A stretch of DNA of 64,000 nucleotides, from the NCBI GenBank assembly GCA_900115795.1, contig FOXT01000008.1, positions 117,591-181,590 on the forward strand, read 5' to 3'. This stretch comes from Lachnospiraceae bacterium XBB1006 (GTDB taxonomy: Bacteria > Bacillota > Clostridia > Lachnospirales > Lachnospiraceae). Every line of letters starts with the position of its first letter. Position 1 is the stretch's first letter. Under the pieces are notes generated by a model that was not told where the DNA came from, made no database searches, and saw only the letters and a program-made list of their open reading frames with translations. A program made the translations under genes and the position numbers. Shown piece by piece: positions 47,950 through 56,489 of this stretch.

Positions 47950-49140
47950 ATGGATGGTAAAAATGTAATCAAAGTAAGAATACAGAGAGGAACGGCCCAA
48001 ATTGGCGGTGTATGTACGGAAGTATTTACAGACCAGGCGCGAATCTTCTTTGATTTTGGAACTCCTTTAGAAGGTGAAGGAAATCAGGATAAATTGAAAA
48101 TTGATGGATTAACTCAAGGGGTCGCTAATACAGATGCAGTTTTTCTCACACATTATCATGGCGACCACATAGGTGAAGTCCCTGATATTATGTCGGGTAT
48201 CCCGGTATATATGCAGAAAATATCCAGGCGGATTCTTCAGGCTCAACAGGAGCACAAAGAGAGTGTCGGTCAGGTTGTTTGGGCAAAGGATATTAAGGAA
48301 CTGACAACCGGAGAAGCTATAACGATAAAAGATCTCAAGATTACTCCATTGGCATCGGATCATTCGGCATGTGATTCGTTGATGTATCTCGTTGAGGGTC
48401 ATGACAAGAGAATCCTGATTACCGGAGACTATAGGTTACATGGTTTCTATGGTGACAGGGTAATGAAAACTTTTGAATGCATAGGTCCTATAGATCTGAT
48501 GATAACAGAGGGCACAAATATTGATAGAGAATCGCCATTTAGCCATGATGAGAAATGGGTTGAGGAACAGTTTATAAGGATACTTAAGGAGAATAAATAC
48601 GTATTTCTTCTCACTTCTTCATCCAATACGGATAGAATTGCTTCCTTTACCAGAGCTGTTCCTCGTGGTAAGCATGCGTTGGCCGATGGTTTTCAAACAA
48701 GAATAATGAGAATCGCTGATGCTGAACGTGAAGAACCCTTTAAATCACATAAACTTTGGCCATATATAGAAGAAAAACGCGACCAATATGAACAAAGAGG
48801 TTTCGGCATGGTTGTAAGAACTGGCGAAAAGTTTGATTCGATTGTAAAAGATTTCTTTGATAAATATCCTGAAGACACATGCTTAATCTATTCAATGTGG
48901 TCAGGATATAAGAAATTGACGAATATGGCCAAGATATTGGCGTATGGAGAAGGAAGGACAGAAACGATTCATGTTTCTGGCCATATTACAAAAGAAGATC
49001 TTGAACGAGTAATAGATTATGTAGCTCCGTGTAAACTCATTATTCATCACACAGATGGAGAAAACTCTAAAAAGAATATCATAATACCAAACAGTACTTT
49101 ATTATTGTCTCCGGCTGACGGGGAAGTTATATTTATATAG
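47950..49140 (+). CDS. RNase J-like metallo-beta-lactamase/beta-CASP hydrolase
   Basis: 396 residues from ATG 47950 (GGGGAGGTGTCT upstream). MBL motifs: motif 2 HYHGDH (residues 68-73), further ligands in LASDHSACDSLMYLVEG and ILITGDYRLHG. The beta-CASP part has LLTSSSNTDRIASFTRAVPR, as in RNase J and CPSF-73-type nucleases, and the late motifs HVSGHITKEDLERVIDYVAP and KLIIHHTDGE. RNase J is a processing exo/endoribonuclease, but this protein is shorter (no C-terminal domain) and has no housekeeping neighbours. It is in an apparent operon with a WYL regulator and a PD-(D/E)XK-like protein; a nucleic-acid-cutting defence role is an inference. Confidence 0.85.
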   Translation: MDGKNVIKVRIQRGTAQIGGVCTEVFTDQARIFFDFGTPLEGEGNQDKLKIDGLTQGVANTDAVFLTHYHGDHIGEVPDIMSGIPVYMQKISRRILQAQQEHKESVGQVVWAKDIKELTTGEAITIKDLKITPLASDHSACDSLMYLVEGHDKRILITGDYRLHGFYGDRVMKTFECIGPIDLMITEGTNIDRESPFSHDEKWVEEQFIRILKENKYVFLLTSSSNTDRIASFTRAVPRGKHALADGFQTRIMRIADAEREEPFKSHKLWPYIEEKRDQYEQRGFGMVVRTGEKFDSIVKDFFDKYPEDTCLIYSMWSGYKKLTNMAKILAYGEGRTETIHVSGHITKEDLERVIDYVAPCKLIIHHTDGENSKKNIIIPNSTLLLSPADGEVIFI

Positions 49141-49159
49141 CAACGAAAGGAGAATGTTC

Positions 49160-49897
49160 ATGGAAAGAATCAAATACCTTCACACCTACACACGAGAGCA
49201 ATTGATAGGGATGTGTGAAACCGCTTTGAATAATCCAGAATTTGGACCAATTAGATTTTATGCTGAAACGTTTATTAAGAGCGAAGACAAAACAAAAGAT
49301 GGTGAAGAATTCAGAACCGAGGTGATTGCTGGCTTTGTTCTCAAGAACCTTGACGTTTTTAATAATGGAATTCCCATTATTACGAGGGGAAATTACAAAA
49401 TGTCACATGATGGGCATCTTACTGATACAAATCAAGTGGAAAAGAATACAGCCAAGAAGCTTTTCAATTTATCCAAGGAAAAAGGGCTTTCATTTCCGTA
49501 TATTGGTGTGGTTGAAGACTATGAAACTCCACTTAACGATCGAAATGGACAAGGCGCTGGTGCTATAGATGTTTTGTCTGTCAATAGAGAAGAGTCAACT
49601 GTATATATTTTGGAATTAAAGAAGGATGGAAGTCCTGAGACAATGCTCAGATGTGTTCTTGAGGCATATACGTATCTCAAAACGGTCGATAGAATAAATC
49701 TTTTTAAGAGTTTTGATATTCCGGAGCATTATGATTTAAAGGCTGCTCCATTAGTTTTTAAAAGAGGACTCCCGTGGGAACAGATGCAGGAAATAGACAA
49801 GCATCCAAATCTAAAAAAGTTAATGGATGAATTAAAAGTATATCCGTTTTTCATATCAGGACCGATAGAGGGCATGTACGAGATTTCGAAAGAATAG
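49160..49897 (+). CDS. PD-(D/E)XK nuclease-like protein
   Basis: 245 residues; ATG 49160 lies eight bases after AAAGGAG (an ATG six bases earlier is too close). Residues 135-154 give the nuclease core: Ile-Asp137 (GAIDVLSVN), then VYILELKKDG with Glu152 and Lys154, followed by an amphipathic helix (SPETMLRCVLEAYTYLKT). This D-x14-E-x-K arrangement is typical of restriction-endonuclease-fold proteins. The N-terminal half (about 1-120) is not recognised. It follows the RNase J-like gene by 19 bp and is closed by a terminator, so the WYL/MBL/PD-(D/E)XK trio is one unit. Confidence 0.7.
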   Translation: MERIKYLHTYTREQLIGMCETALNNPEFGPIRFYAETFIKSEDKTKDGEEFRTEVIAGFVLKNLDVFNNGIPIITRGNYKMSHDGHLTDTNQVEKNTAKKLFNLSKEKGLSFPYIGVVEDYETPLNDRNGQGAGAIDVLSVNREESTVYILELKKDGSPETMLRCVLEAYTYLKTVDRINLFKSFDIPEHYDLKAAPLVFKRGLPWEQMQEIDKHPNLKKLMDELKVYPFFISGPIEGMYEISKE

Positions 49898-49939
49898 GGA
49901 CTATAATTAGGGGGCAATATTATGCAATAATAAAAAAGG

Positions 49940-49971
49940 GCGATGTGCAAAAAAAAGGCGCATCGCTTTTT
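49940..49971 (+). terminator. Terminator after the PD-(D/E)XK gene
   Basis: GCGATGTGC and GCGCATCGC around an A-rich loop, then T5. Confidence 0.8.
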
Positions 49972-50023
49972 ACATTATATGCTTAGGAAGAAAAGATAGT
50001 TTCAAGAAAGGAAAGGTGGCGTT

Positions 50024-51292
50024 ATGAAGAATTATTTTGAAGAGATTATAGGTTATGAGGATATCAAGAAAGAACTACGCATTATAAGTGACATGTTAAA
50101 TAATCCCGAGATTTATCAGGAACTTGGAGCCAGTATAAATGAAGGTGTAATTCTTTCCGGGAAACCCGGAACAGGAAAAACCACAATGGCCAAGTGCCTG
50201 ATTCAGTCAACAAACCGAAACGCTTATACGATTCGGAAGAAGGCTGCAGATGGTCAGTTCATTAAGACAATAGCAAATGTTTTTGCGGAAGCAAGGCGGA
50301 ATGCTCCTTCTATCGTGTTGTTGGATGATTTGGATAAGTTTTCGGATAAAGATGATGAGGACTGTGATGCAGAGGAATTCGTAGCAGTGCAGTCTTGTAT
50401 TGATGAAACCAGAGGTATGGGGGTGTTTGTCATTGCGACGGTTAATGATATCAAGAAAATACCGGATTCTTTGTTAAGGGCAGGAAGGATTGGAAAAAGA
50501 TTGAAGGTTCGGGTACCTCAAAAAGCAGAGGCGACGGAAATTATCAAGCATTATATAGCGAAGTCGAGTAAAAGCGAAGAGTTGGATGCAAAATCAATTG
50601 CCAGAATGTTGGATGGAGAATCCTGCGCAACGTTAGAGAATGTTATCAATAATGCAGCGATAAAAGCAGCGTTTAACCGGCAGAAAAAGGTTACAATGCA
50701 AAATATGATTGCTTCTTGTTTGGATTTAATCTTTGATGCTTCGGAAGGCGATAAAGAATTGCCGGATATTATAAGAAAAAGGGTGGCATACCATGAGGCG
50801 GGACATGCACTTGTTGCGGAGCTTTTGGATCCAGGGAGTGTGAGTATTATTTCAATTAGAAGAACGGCAGGCGGAGATTATGGATTTGTACGGTATTCGC
50901 GTTCTGACGAAAATTGCGGTACTAGTGCGGAATATAATGAAGCAATTATTAAAACATCTCTTGCGGGAAGGGCGGCGACGGAATTGGTTTTTGGAGAGAC
51001 CGATATGGGAGCCACTAGAGATTTACATAATGCATATATAAAAGCGAAGCATTTGGTGGATGATCGTTGTATGTATGGATTTCATAATTGGATAGAGGAT
51101 AGGCATGATGCATTTGTAGCGGAGAACCGAAACAGAACTGTAGCGATGGTACTGGAGAAGAATTATCTGGAAGTAAAAAAAATGTTGGCTGGTCATCGGG
51201 AGATGTTGGATAGAATGGCTTTAGAGTTGTTGGAAAGGACGACTCTAATATATTCGGATGTACAGTCATTCTTCGCGAATTATAAAGGTTAA
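50024..51292 (+). CDS. FtsH-like AAA protease (AAA + peptidase M41), without membrane anchor
   Basis: 422 residues. AAA domain: Walker A GKPGTGKTT (46-54), Walker B IVLLDDLDKF (about 97-106), sensor 1 VIATVND, and SRH-type SLLRAGRIGKRL with arginine finger. The C-terminal M41 metalloprotease domain has the zinc motif H257-E-A-G-H261 (VAYHEAGHALVAEL) and third ligand Asp333 (GATRDLHNAY). Housekeeping FtsH is about 600+ residues with two N-terminal membrane helices; these are absent here, so it is a soluble paralogue. AAAGGAAAGGTGGCGTT precedes the start. The DnaB-like gene follows after 12 bp. Related proteins occur on mobile elements of Clostridia; substrates are unknown. Confidence 0.88.
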   Translation: MKNYFEEIIGYEDIKKELRIISDMLNNPEIYQELGASINEGVILSGKPGTGKTTMAKCLIQSTNRNAYTIRKKAADGQFIKTIANVFAEARRNAPSIVLLDDLDKFSDKDDEDCDAEEFVAVQSCIDETRGMGVFVIATVNDIKKIPDSLLRAGRIGKRLKVRVPQKAEATEIIKHYIAKSSKSEELDAKSIARMLDGESCATLENVINNAAIKAAFNRQKKVTMQNMIASCLDLIFDASEGDKELPDIIRKRVAYHEAGHALVAELLDPGSVSIISIRRTAGGDYGFVRYSRSDENCGTSAEYNEAIIKTSLAGRAATELVFGETDMGATRDLHNAYIKAKHLVDDRCMYGFHNWIEDRHDAFVAENRNRTVAMVLEKNYLEVKKMLAGHREMLDRMALELLERTTLIYSDVQSFFANYKG

Positions 51293-51304
51293 AGGAGCAT
51301 TTTT

Positions 51305-52087
51305 ATGAGTGTAATTACAGGATTTGCAGATTTGGATTATATGTTGAACGGCGGCTTTCAAAAGGGATGTCTTTATTTTTTGGCAGGAAGACCGGCTATG
51401 GGAAAAACAGGGTTGGCTATAAATATGATTGATAATATATGTTTTAATCAGCATAGGATAATTGCTTATTTTTCATTGGAAATGTCCAAAAGGCAGCTTT
51501 TGGAACGTATTTTAGCATTTAAGGCAAAAATTGAGTCGTATGTATTGAGAACAGGTAATATTGAAAAGGACGGTTGGAATCGAATTGCTAAGGCAGCAGA
51601 AGCAATGAGTAAAGCGAGTCTGATAATTGATGATACGTCTGCAGCAGATGTTGAAACAATCCGGACAAAATGCGTTGAGTATAGGAAATCAAGTGAGGAT
51701 CTTTCAGCAATATTTATTGATTACCTACAGCTTGTGTCGGTGGCGGATAATAATAAATCGAGAAAAAAACAGATTTCGGAAATAGTAAAGCAATTAAAAG
51801 GCATGGCGGTGGAACTAGATTGCCCAATAGTGGTAATTTCTCAGATCTCTCGCGAATCGGAATATCGGGAAGACCACAGACCTGTTATTTCAGATTTGGT
51901 TGAAGGAGATGCTATCAGCCAGTATGCTGATGTCATAATGTTTCTTTATCGGGATGAATATTATGATCGTTCGGCGAGTAGAGGAATTGCAGAGGTGATT
52001 GTTTCAAAGAATGCAGGGGGTTATACCGGAACCATAGAACTGGGATTTCAGGCTGATTATGTAAAGTTTGAAAATATGCATAACTAA
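51305..52087 (+). CDS. Stand-alone DnaB-type helicase C-terminal (RecA-fold) ATPase
   Basis: 260 residues equal to the RecA-like C-terminal domain of replicative DnaB helicase. Walker A AGRPAMGKTG (Lys34), YFSLEMSKRQLLERIL, Walker B IFIDYLQLVS, then VVISQISRESEYREDHRP, SDLVEGDAISQYADVIMFLY and RDEYY, the DnaB H3/H4 order. The N-terminal DnaB scaffold domain (about 170 residues) is missing, so it would need another way to form hexamers or load. Co-transcribed with the AAA-M41 gene (12-bp gap, AAGGAGCATTTTT). The pair suggests a helicase/protease system acting on replication complexes, but this is inference. Confidence 0.85.
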   Translation: MSVITGFADLDYMLNGGFQKGCLYFLAGRPAMGKTGLAINMIDNICFNQHRIIAYFSLEMSKRQLLERILAFKAKIESYVLRTGNIEKDGWNRIAKAAEAMSKASLIIDDTSAADVETIRTKCVEYRKSSEDLSAIFIDYLQLVSVADNNKSRKKQISEIVKQLKGMAVELDCPIVVISQISRESEYREDHRPVISDLVEGDAISQYADVIMFLYRDEYYDRSASRGIAEVIVSKNAGGYTGTIELGFQADYVKFENMHN

Positions 52088-52089
52088 AT

Positions 52090-52419
52090 ATGAATGAGAA
52101 GGTGAGGTGCGTCCAAATGGACGATAGAGCTTTGATAATGGATGCTGTAGAGAAAAATTACGATATGATGGCGTTCCGATGAAGGAGTAAGGGCTTATCA
52201 TGGGCTAAAACGCGCAGGATTTAATACAGTTGGGGAGTTAGCGACAGCTATTTCTAGTGGTGAAGATATTAGAAGAATCCGTAATTGTGGAGCAAAAAGC
52301 TATTCGGAGATTATGGAGAGGCTTTTCTATATAATCTGTTTAACATACCGGAGGGGAGAAGAGAACAATTCATTTTGGAAACAATCGAAAAGAATCGGAG
52401 GGCTTGCGATGGAAGATAA
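52090..52419 (+). pseudogene. RNA polymerase alpha C-terminal-domain-like gene, frameshifted
   Basis: The start frame (ATG 52090 or 52117) runs into TGA near 52180. A shifted frame then reads YHGLKRAGFNTVGELATAIS, SGEDIRRIRNCGAKSYSEIM, a helix-hairpin-helix pattern as in the alpha CTD. A second shift gives LFNIPEGRREQFILETIEKN before a stop at 52417-52419. Small alpha-CTD-like proteins are common on Clostridia mobile elements. Two frameshifts make it a pseudogene. It follows the DnaB-like gene directly and was probably part of that operon. Confidence 0.6.
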
Positions 52420-52695
52420 TAGCTGGCGTACCTACAGGGCAAATAGGGAAAGCGAATTTGTTGAGTATGTAGCTCAAGATGTTCTGTTACAGCTCTAGGA
52501 TGAAGATAAGGATTTCTTATTAGAACATCCAGATCCGATAGATCACCATTTTGGACTTGGGGTGTATATTCGTAATAATTACATTCATGGTAAAAAGCTT
52601 GGTTTTTTGTTTTTAGACCGGATAGTTTGTCTACTACTATTGTAGGTAGGGCGATAGAGATGCTTCAAGGTGAAAAATTTGGTGATGAGGGCTAA
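52409..52695 (+). pseudogene. Decayed gene with HFGLGxxIRNNYIHGK motif
   Basis: ATG 52409 begins MEDNSWRTYRANRESEFVEY; a TAG at 52497-52499 interrupts the frame, after which FLLEHPDPIDHHFGLGVYIR and NNYIHGKKLGF continue in the same frame, then a further shift gives FRPDSLSTTIVGRAIEMLQG and a stop at 52693-52695. The HFGLG..IRNNYIHG phrase is typical of a family of small uncharacterised Clostridia proteins. Disrupted, not translated as one protein. Confidence 0.5.
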
Positions 52696-52794
52696 AAGCA
52701 GCCGGATTTGAAAAATCTGTTCAAAGGGGATTGGGGAAAATCTCTCAACGAGCAAAGTTGTACAAGAGTACACTGCTCGCCAAGTTTGTCTCGA

Positions 52795-52822
52795 ATTCTA
52801 GACAAAATTGGTTGTCTAGAAA
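52795..52822. repeat. Small hairpin upstream of the IS66 left end
   Basis: TTCTAGACAA-AATTGG-TTGTCTAGAA, with a further TCTAGAATTCTTAG copy about 10 bp on. Confidence 0.6.
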
Positions 52823-52943
52823 GAATTGTTATCTAGAATTCTTAGAAAAAATTAGGATTCTATATTTGTCCAAGGTAAACGCCCCAACGCGCGTACCTTC
52901 CAAAGTAGACATCTGTTTGAGATAATAGCATCAAATATAAGTC

Positions 52944-52975
52944 GTATAAAAAGTTGAGTACTCAACTTTTTATAC
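52944..52975. repeat. Perfect 32-bp palindrome upstream of tnpA
   Basis: GTATAAAAAGTTGAGT immediately followed by its reverse complement ACTCAACTTTTTATAC, with no loop, 12 bp before the AAGGAGG of tnpA. It could limit translation of read-through transcripts or bind a regulator. Confidence 0.8.
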
Positions 52976-53001
52976 CTGCTACAAGGAGGCTATGAATCAT
53001 T

Positions 53002-53373
53002 ATGAAATCTCAAACAAGTATCATCGCAACCCAGTGTCGCCTACAGCAGTGGGCTCAGCAGATTCGGGACTGCCAAAATCGACCTGCAGATATGCAGGTT
53101 GGCGATTGGTGCGAAATGAATGGCATTACCAAGGCAAACTACTACTATCGTTTGCGGCGTGTTCGGGAAGCCTGCATTGCAGAATTAGAAACAACTGCCC
53201 CAACTTTTGTCGAGTTACCAATCGCAGAATCCCCCAAAGCTATGGCTGAGCAAGTCAATGAGCAGGCTTGCGCAATTCTTAAATGTAAGAATGGTATGTC
53301 GTTGGAGATCCTTCCCAATACTCCGACAGATTTTTTAAAAGTACTGTTTGGAGTGATGCGCGATGTTGAATAA
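53002..53373 (+). CDS. tnpA: IS66 accessory protein TnpA
   Basis: 123 residues of the IS66 Orf1 type: QCRLQQWAQQIRDCQNRPAD, EMNGITKANYYYRLRRVRE (HTH-like), and the late IS66 pattern MSLEILPNTPTDFLKVLFGV. It is needed with TnpB for IS66 transposition. ATG 53002 lies 15-20 bases after AAGGAGGC; an out-of-frame ATG at 52992 sits closer. It overlaps tnpB by 11 bases, the normal IS66 arrangement. Appears intact. Confidence 0.88.
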   Translation: MKSQTSIIATQCRLQQWAQQIRDCQNRPADMQVGDWCEMNGITKANYYYRLRRVREACIAELETTAPTFVELPIAESPKAMAEQVNEQACAILKCKNGMSLEILPNTPTDFLKVLFGVMRDVE

Positions 53374-53572
53374 TGCGAGCGGTTTTAAGCGAATTTACTT
53401 AGCAACCGGATATACGGATTTGCGCCTTGAAAGTGGTTCGTTTCGTTGGCCAAGGTCAGCCGCTGAAGCGATTGAAATAACGCCAGACCAGTACAGGATG
53501 CTGATGCAAGGACCCGAAGTAATAGCACGGCATCCAATCTGTGAGCTGACAAATCCGCCAAAAGCAATGTAA
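53363..53572 (+). pseudogene. tnpB: IS66 TnpB with in-frame internal deletion
   Basis: It begins like a normal IS66 TnpB (NNASGFKRIYLATGYTDL) but jumps at about 53418 to LESGSFRWPRSAAEAIEI, which belongs to the C-terminal third. About 45-50 central residues, including the usual CGRK.D..K block, are missing while the frame is kept. The remaining 69 residues end TNPPKAM as usual. Almost certainly non-functional. Confidence 0.82.
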
Positions 53573-53741
53573 GTATTGTGCAAAGTGTAGAAAATAAATC
53601 CATTTTTATAACTATTGCATTTGTTTTACACAGATATAATTATTGTTTTATCCACCGTCAAAATGACGAACCAGGCGAACTGTGAAATTCGTGTAACTAC
53701 GATGTATATGCTATAATGGAGCAAGAAAAGGAGCTCGGATT

Positions 53742-55254
53742 ATGGCAGTTAAATATACAGAAGAACAACTAAATACCATTGACAAGTCGATTCTTGTGCA
53801 GATGTTTTTGCAGTCACAGGAACAGATTGGAACCCTGACGACCGAGGTGCACTCTCTAAATGAAAAGATGCAACTCCTGATGGAACAACTCGTTCTTGCC
53901 AACCGAAACCGTTTTGGACGTTCCTCCGAAAAGATGGATTAAAGAAGCCGGCAAGAAAGAACGCGATATGTCCGGTCTTCCCGTGAATCCAATTTACCAC
54001 TACATGACAGAAGCCGAATTGATTGCGGAGTTTGGCGAAAACGGATGGAAACAGCTTCCAGATACAGTATCGCGTCGATATAAGTTTGTTCCGGCCAAAG
54101 TCGAAGTAGATGAACATCACATCGGTGTATACGCAAGTAAAACGGATGGACACATGGTGAAGGCGAAGCATCCAAAGGGTTTGCTTCATGGAAGCCCGGT
54201 ATCACCATCGCTTGCCGCAGCCATCATGAATGGTAAATATGTAAACGCAGTTCCGCTATATCGTCTTGAAAAAGAATTCGAGAGATACGGTCTTGCGATC
54301 AGCCGCAAAAACATGACAAACTGGGTGATTCGTCTTGCGGAGGAATATCTGGGTGTCATGTATGATTACCTTCATCAACGCTTATATCAATATCATGTCA
54401 TCCAGGCGGATGAAACGCCGGTATTGATAAATCGGGATGGCAGACCGGCCGGAGTTATGAGTTATATGTGGGTCTATCGATCCGGATATTTATATCAGAA
54501 TGAACAAATCGTTCTGTATGAGTATCAAAAAACACGAAATTCATCACATCCGCGAATCTTCCTAAAGAATTACTCCGGTATATGCGTAACGGATGGCTAC
54601 CAGGTATACCACACCGTTGAGAGGGAGTTGGAAGATCTAACCATAGCGGGGTGCTGGGTTCATTGCCGCCGGCGTTTTGATGAAGCACTTGCGGTAATAC
54701 CTAAAGAAGCAAGAAAAGGAACCGTCTCCTACTTGGTTATGAAACAGATCCAGGCCATCTACCGGGAAGAGGGAAAGCTTAAAGACTTTTCCCCGAGCGA
54801 GCGACTTGAGCAACGCCAAGCTATTGTAAAGCCTCTGGTGGATGCTTTATTTGTGTATCTCAAACAGCATCAGCAAGAAGTTCCGGCATCAGGTAAGCTG
54901 CATGATGCATTCGGCTATGCATTGAATCAAGAGAAATACCTTCGCGTATTTCTTGATGATGGTGAAGTACCAATTGATAACAATGCATCGGAACGAGCTA
55001 TCCGCGGTTTCTGTATAGGCAAAAAGAATTGGGAAGTAATCGATACCATCCGCGGTGCTGAAAGTTTTGCAATTATCTATAGTATTGCAGAAACAGCAAA
55101 AGCTAACGATTTAAAACCATATGAATACTTCGAATATCTGCTTACAGAGATTCCGCAGCATATGGATGAATCCGACCGTACATTCTTGGATGATTTACTT
55201 CCATGGTCTCCAAAGTTGCCGGATCGAATTCGCAAACCGATAAAGAAAGCGTAA
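53742..55254 (+). pseudogene. tnpC: IS66 transposase TnpC, broken by a deletion/frameshift
   Basis: The N-terminal part (53742-53942) is a coiled coil with QLVLANRNRFGRSSEKMD, then a stop. The rest reads in another frame from about 53925: AGKKERDMSGLPVNPIYHYM, the DDE domain with YHVIQADETPVLI (first Asp), CVTDGYQVYH (second Asp), GCWVHCRRRFDEAL, and IDNNASERAIRGFCIGKKNW (Glu). The acidic linker and Zn-finger region between RSSEKMD and KKER are absent, so roughly 60 residues plus the frame were lost. The DDE residues are all present in the second part, but no complete transposase is made. Confidence 0.85.
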
Positions 55255-55308
55255 TAGGTCACATAAGTGCCCTGATATTTGTCAAGGTACTCGCGTTGGG
55301 GCGTTTAC

Positions 55309-55612
55309 TTTTCACCGAGGGAGTACTACGTTCTAATATGAAAAAACATATTATTATGAAAAAAGTGTAATCTGAGGCAACGTTCTTATCCTATTGCTAT
55401 AGTAGTTCCAGAGGGATTTTTACCTAAATATGTTTGGTGTTATACCATGGACTTAAAATAATATACATGGATGTTTTTGAAATTGTGTAAGGGTCAGCCA
55501 TTTTTTGACGATATAATTTATAATATGGTTTTATGGAACCATGCACAATGTGCACATAATACGTATAGTAGGATTTGAGTTCCTGTTAGGAATATTTAAG
55601 AGAGAGGTCAAT
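55309..55612 (+). other. Intergenic region between IS66 and crcB
   Basis: About 300 AT-rich bases with no gene seen. Small inverted repeats occur just before crcB: ATGGTT-TTATGG-AACCAT (about 55526-55543) and TGCACA-A-TGTGCA (about 55543-55555). I could not find the conserved fluoride riboswitch core. Confidence 0.4.
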
Positions 55613-55981
55613 ATGAATTTTTTATTTGTAGCACTTGGTGGTGCTTTGGGTGCTGTAGCACGATACGCAATAAGTCTTATCCCAGTTAAGACAGAATTCC
55701 CTGTTTTGACGCTTATTACCAATATAGTAGGAGCTGTTTTGATAGGATTCATTGTCGGTGTTACAAGTAGTCGAGAAGGAGTATCAGATAATACGGTTCT
55801 TTTTTGGAAGACTGGAGTGTGCGGTGGATTTACGACATTCTCTACATTTTCCCTAGAAGCATTCAATCTGTTTGAGAATAAACAATATGCTATTGGTGGA
55901 ATATATGTGGCTCTCAGCTTTACATGCTGCATAATTGGAGTACTGTGCGGGAAAAGGTTAGCATCAATAGTTAGGATTTGA
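55613..55981 (+). CDS. crcB: CrcB-type fluoride channel
   Basis: 122 residues, four membrane helices; start ATG 55613 after AGAGAGGTCAAT (upstream in-frame starts would add a non-hydrophobic tail). It exports fluoride as a double-barrelled Fluc channel. Family marks: GGALGAVARYAISL, TLITNIVGAVLIGFIVG (TLxxNxxG) and the pore segment TGVCGGFTTFSTFSLEAFNL. Only one crcB is in view; Fluc can be a homodimer or a heterodimer of two neighbouring genes. Confidence 0.93.
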   Translation: MNFLFVALGGALGAVARYAISLIPVKTEFPVLTLITNIVGAVLIGFIVGVTSSREGVSDNTVLFWKTGVCGGFTTFSTFSLEAFNLFENKQYAIGGIYVALSFTCCIIGVLCGKRLASIVRI

Positions 55982-56228
55982 GCGATTTATATGAAAGATT
56001 CGTATACAGTCCCAAAATCTATAGAAAAGAAGTTTTGATTCGTGTATAATCCATGCCAAGTACTACAAGGTTTATTACTATGTCCAAGGGCAAAGCAGAT
56101 TATCCTCCAAGAGGTAAACTGTCTTATCCTGAAAGAATAAAATAAAACAATAGTAACAGACCTTGTGAAAGATCACTAACCAATCTTTCCAAGGTCTGTT
56201 ATTTTGTTTATTAATCCTTGTAGTATAA
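55982..56228 (+). other. Gap after crcB, with a terminator
   Basis: Short coding-like scraps (KYYKVYYYVQG near 56055-56095) without start or length. A clear terminator ends the stretch: AACAGACCTTG (56155-56165) pairs with CAAGGTCTGTT (56190-56200), followed by ATTTTG. Confidence 0.5.
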
Positions 56229-56429
56229 GGCGTTGATGGGATTATAGAACCAAGAGCATTTATATCTTTTATAGATATCCATAAGAAGAAGTACTTGGGT
56301 ATTGTTTTATGGTTAGAGGATAAGCTGCTTTGCCCTTTGGAGGATAAAGTAGAGTGCCCAGGGATACCAAGTGGTTTGCAAGCTGATTTGTTGAAACAGT
56401 TATTTTTAGGCTTGAAAGCGCTTTATTAA
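56229..56429 (+). pseudogene. Gene remnant of unknown family
   Basis: A 66-codon open stretch without start codon: IIEPRAFISFIDIHKKKYLG, then LEDKLLCPLEDKVECPGIPS and LLKQLFLGLKALY before a stop, which lies inside a terminator (AGGCTTGAAAGCG...CGCTTTTGAGCCT, 56408-56447, then TTTT). The compositional pattern is protein-like, suggesting the 3' end of a lost gene. Confidence 0.3.
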
Positions 56430-56489
56430 TTTGTCGCTTTTGAGCCTTTTTAAATATTTACTAAAAAATTTCGGGAAGGTATTCAGTGC

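Larger units (their letters stand above)
52875..55308 (+). mobile_element. IS66-family insertion sequence, internally deleted
   Basis: Terminal inverted repeats: left GTAAACGCCCCAACGCG (from 52875) and right ending CGCGTTGGGGCGTTTAC (to 55308), identical over 17 bases, then diverging. The element holds the three IS66 genes tnpA, tnpB and tnpC in order, but tnpB and tnpC carry internal deletions. The flanking octets (TGTCCAAG and TTTTCACC) do not match, so no 8-bp target duplication is seen. The element is probably immobile by itself. Confidence 0.9.

Noticed and set aside
52867-55316. Target-site duplication flanking IS66
   Set aside because: The 8-bp flanks differ (TGTCCAAG versus TTTTCACC), so it cannot be claimed.
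55450-55612. Fluoride riboswitch upstream of crcB
   Set aside because: The conserved pseudoknot core sequences were not found; only small unrelated inverted repeats are present.
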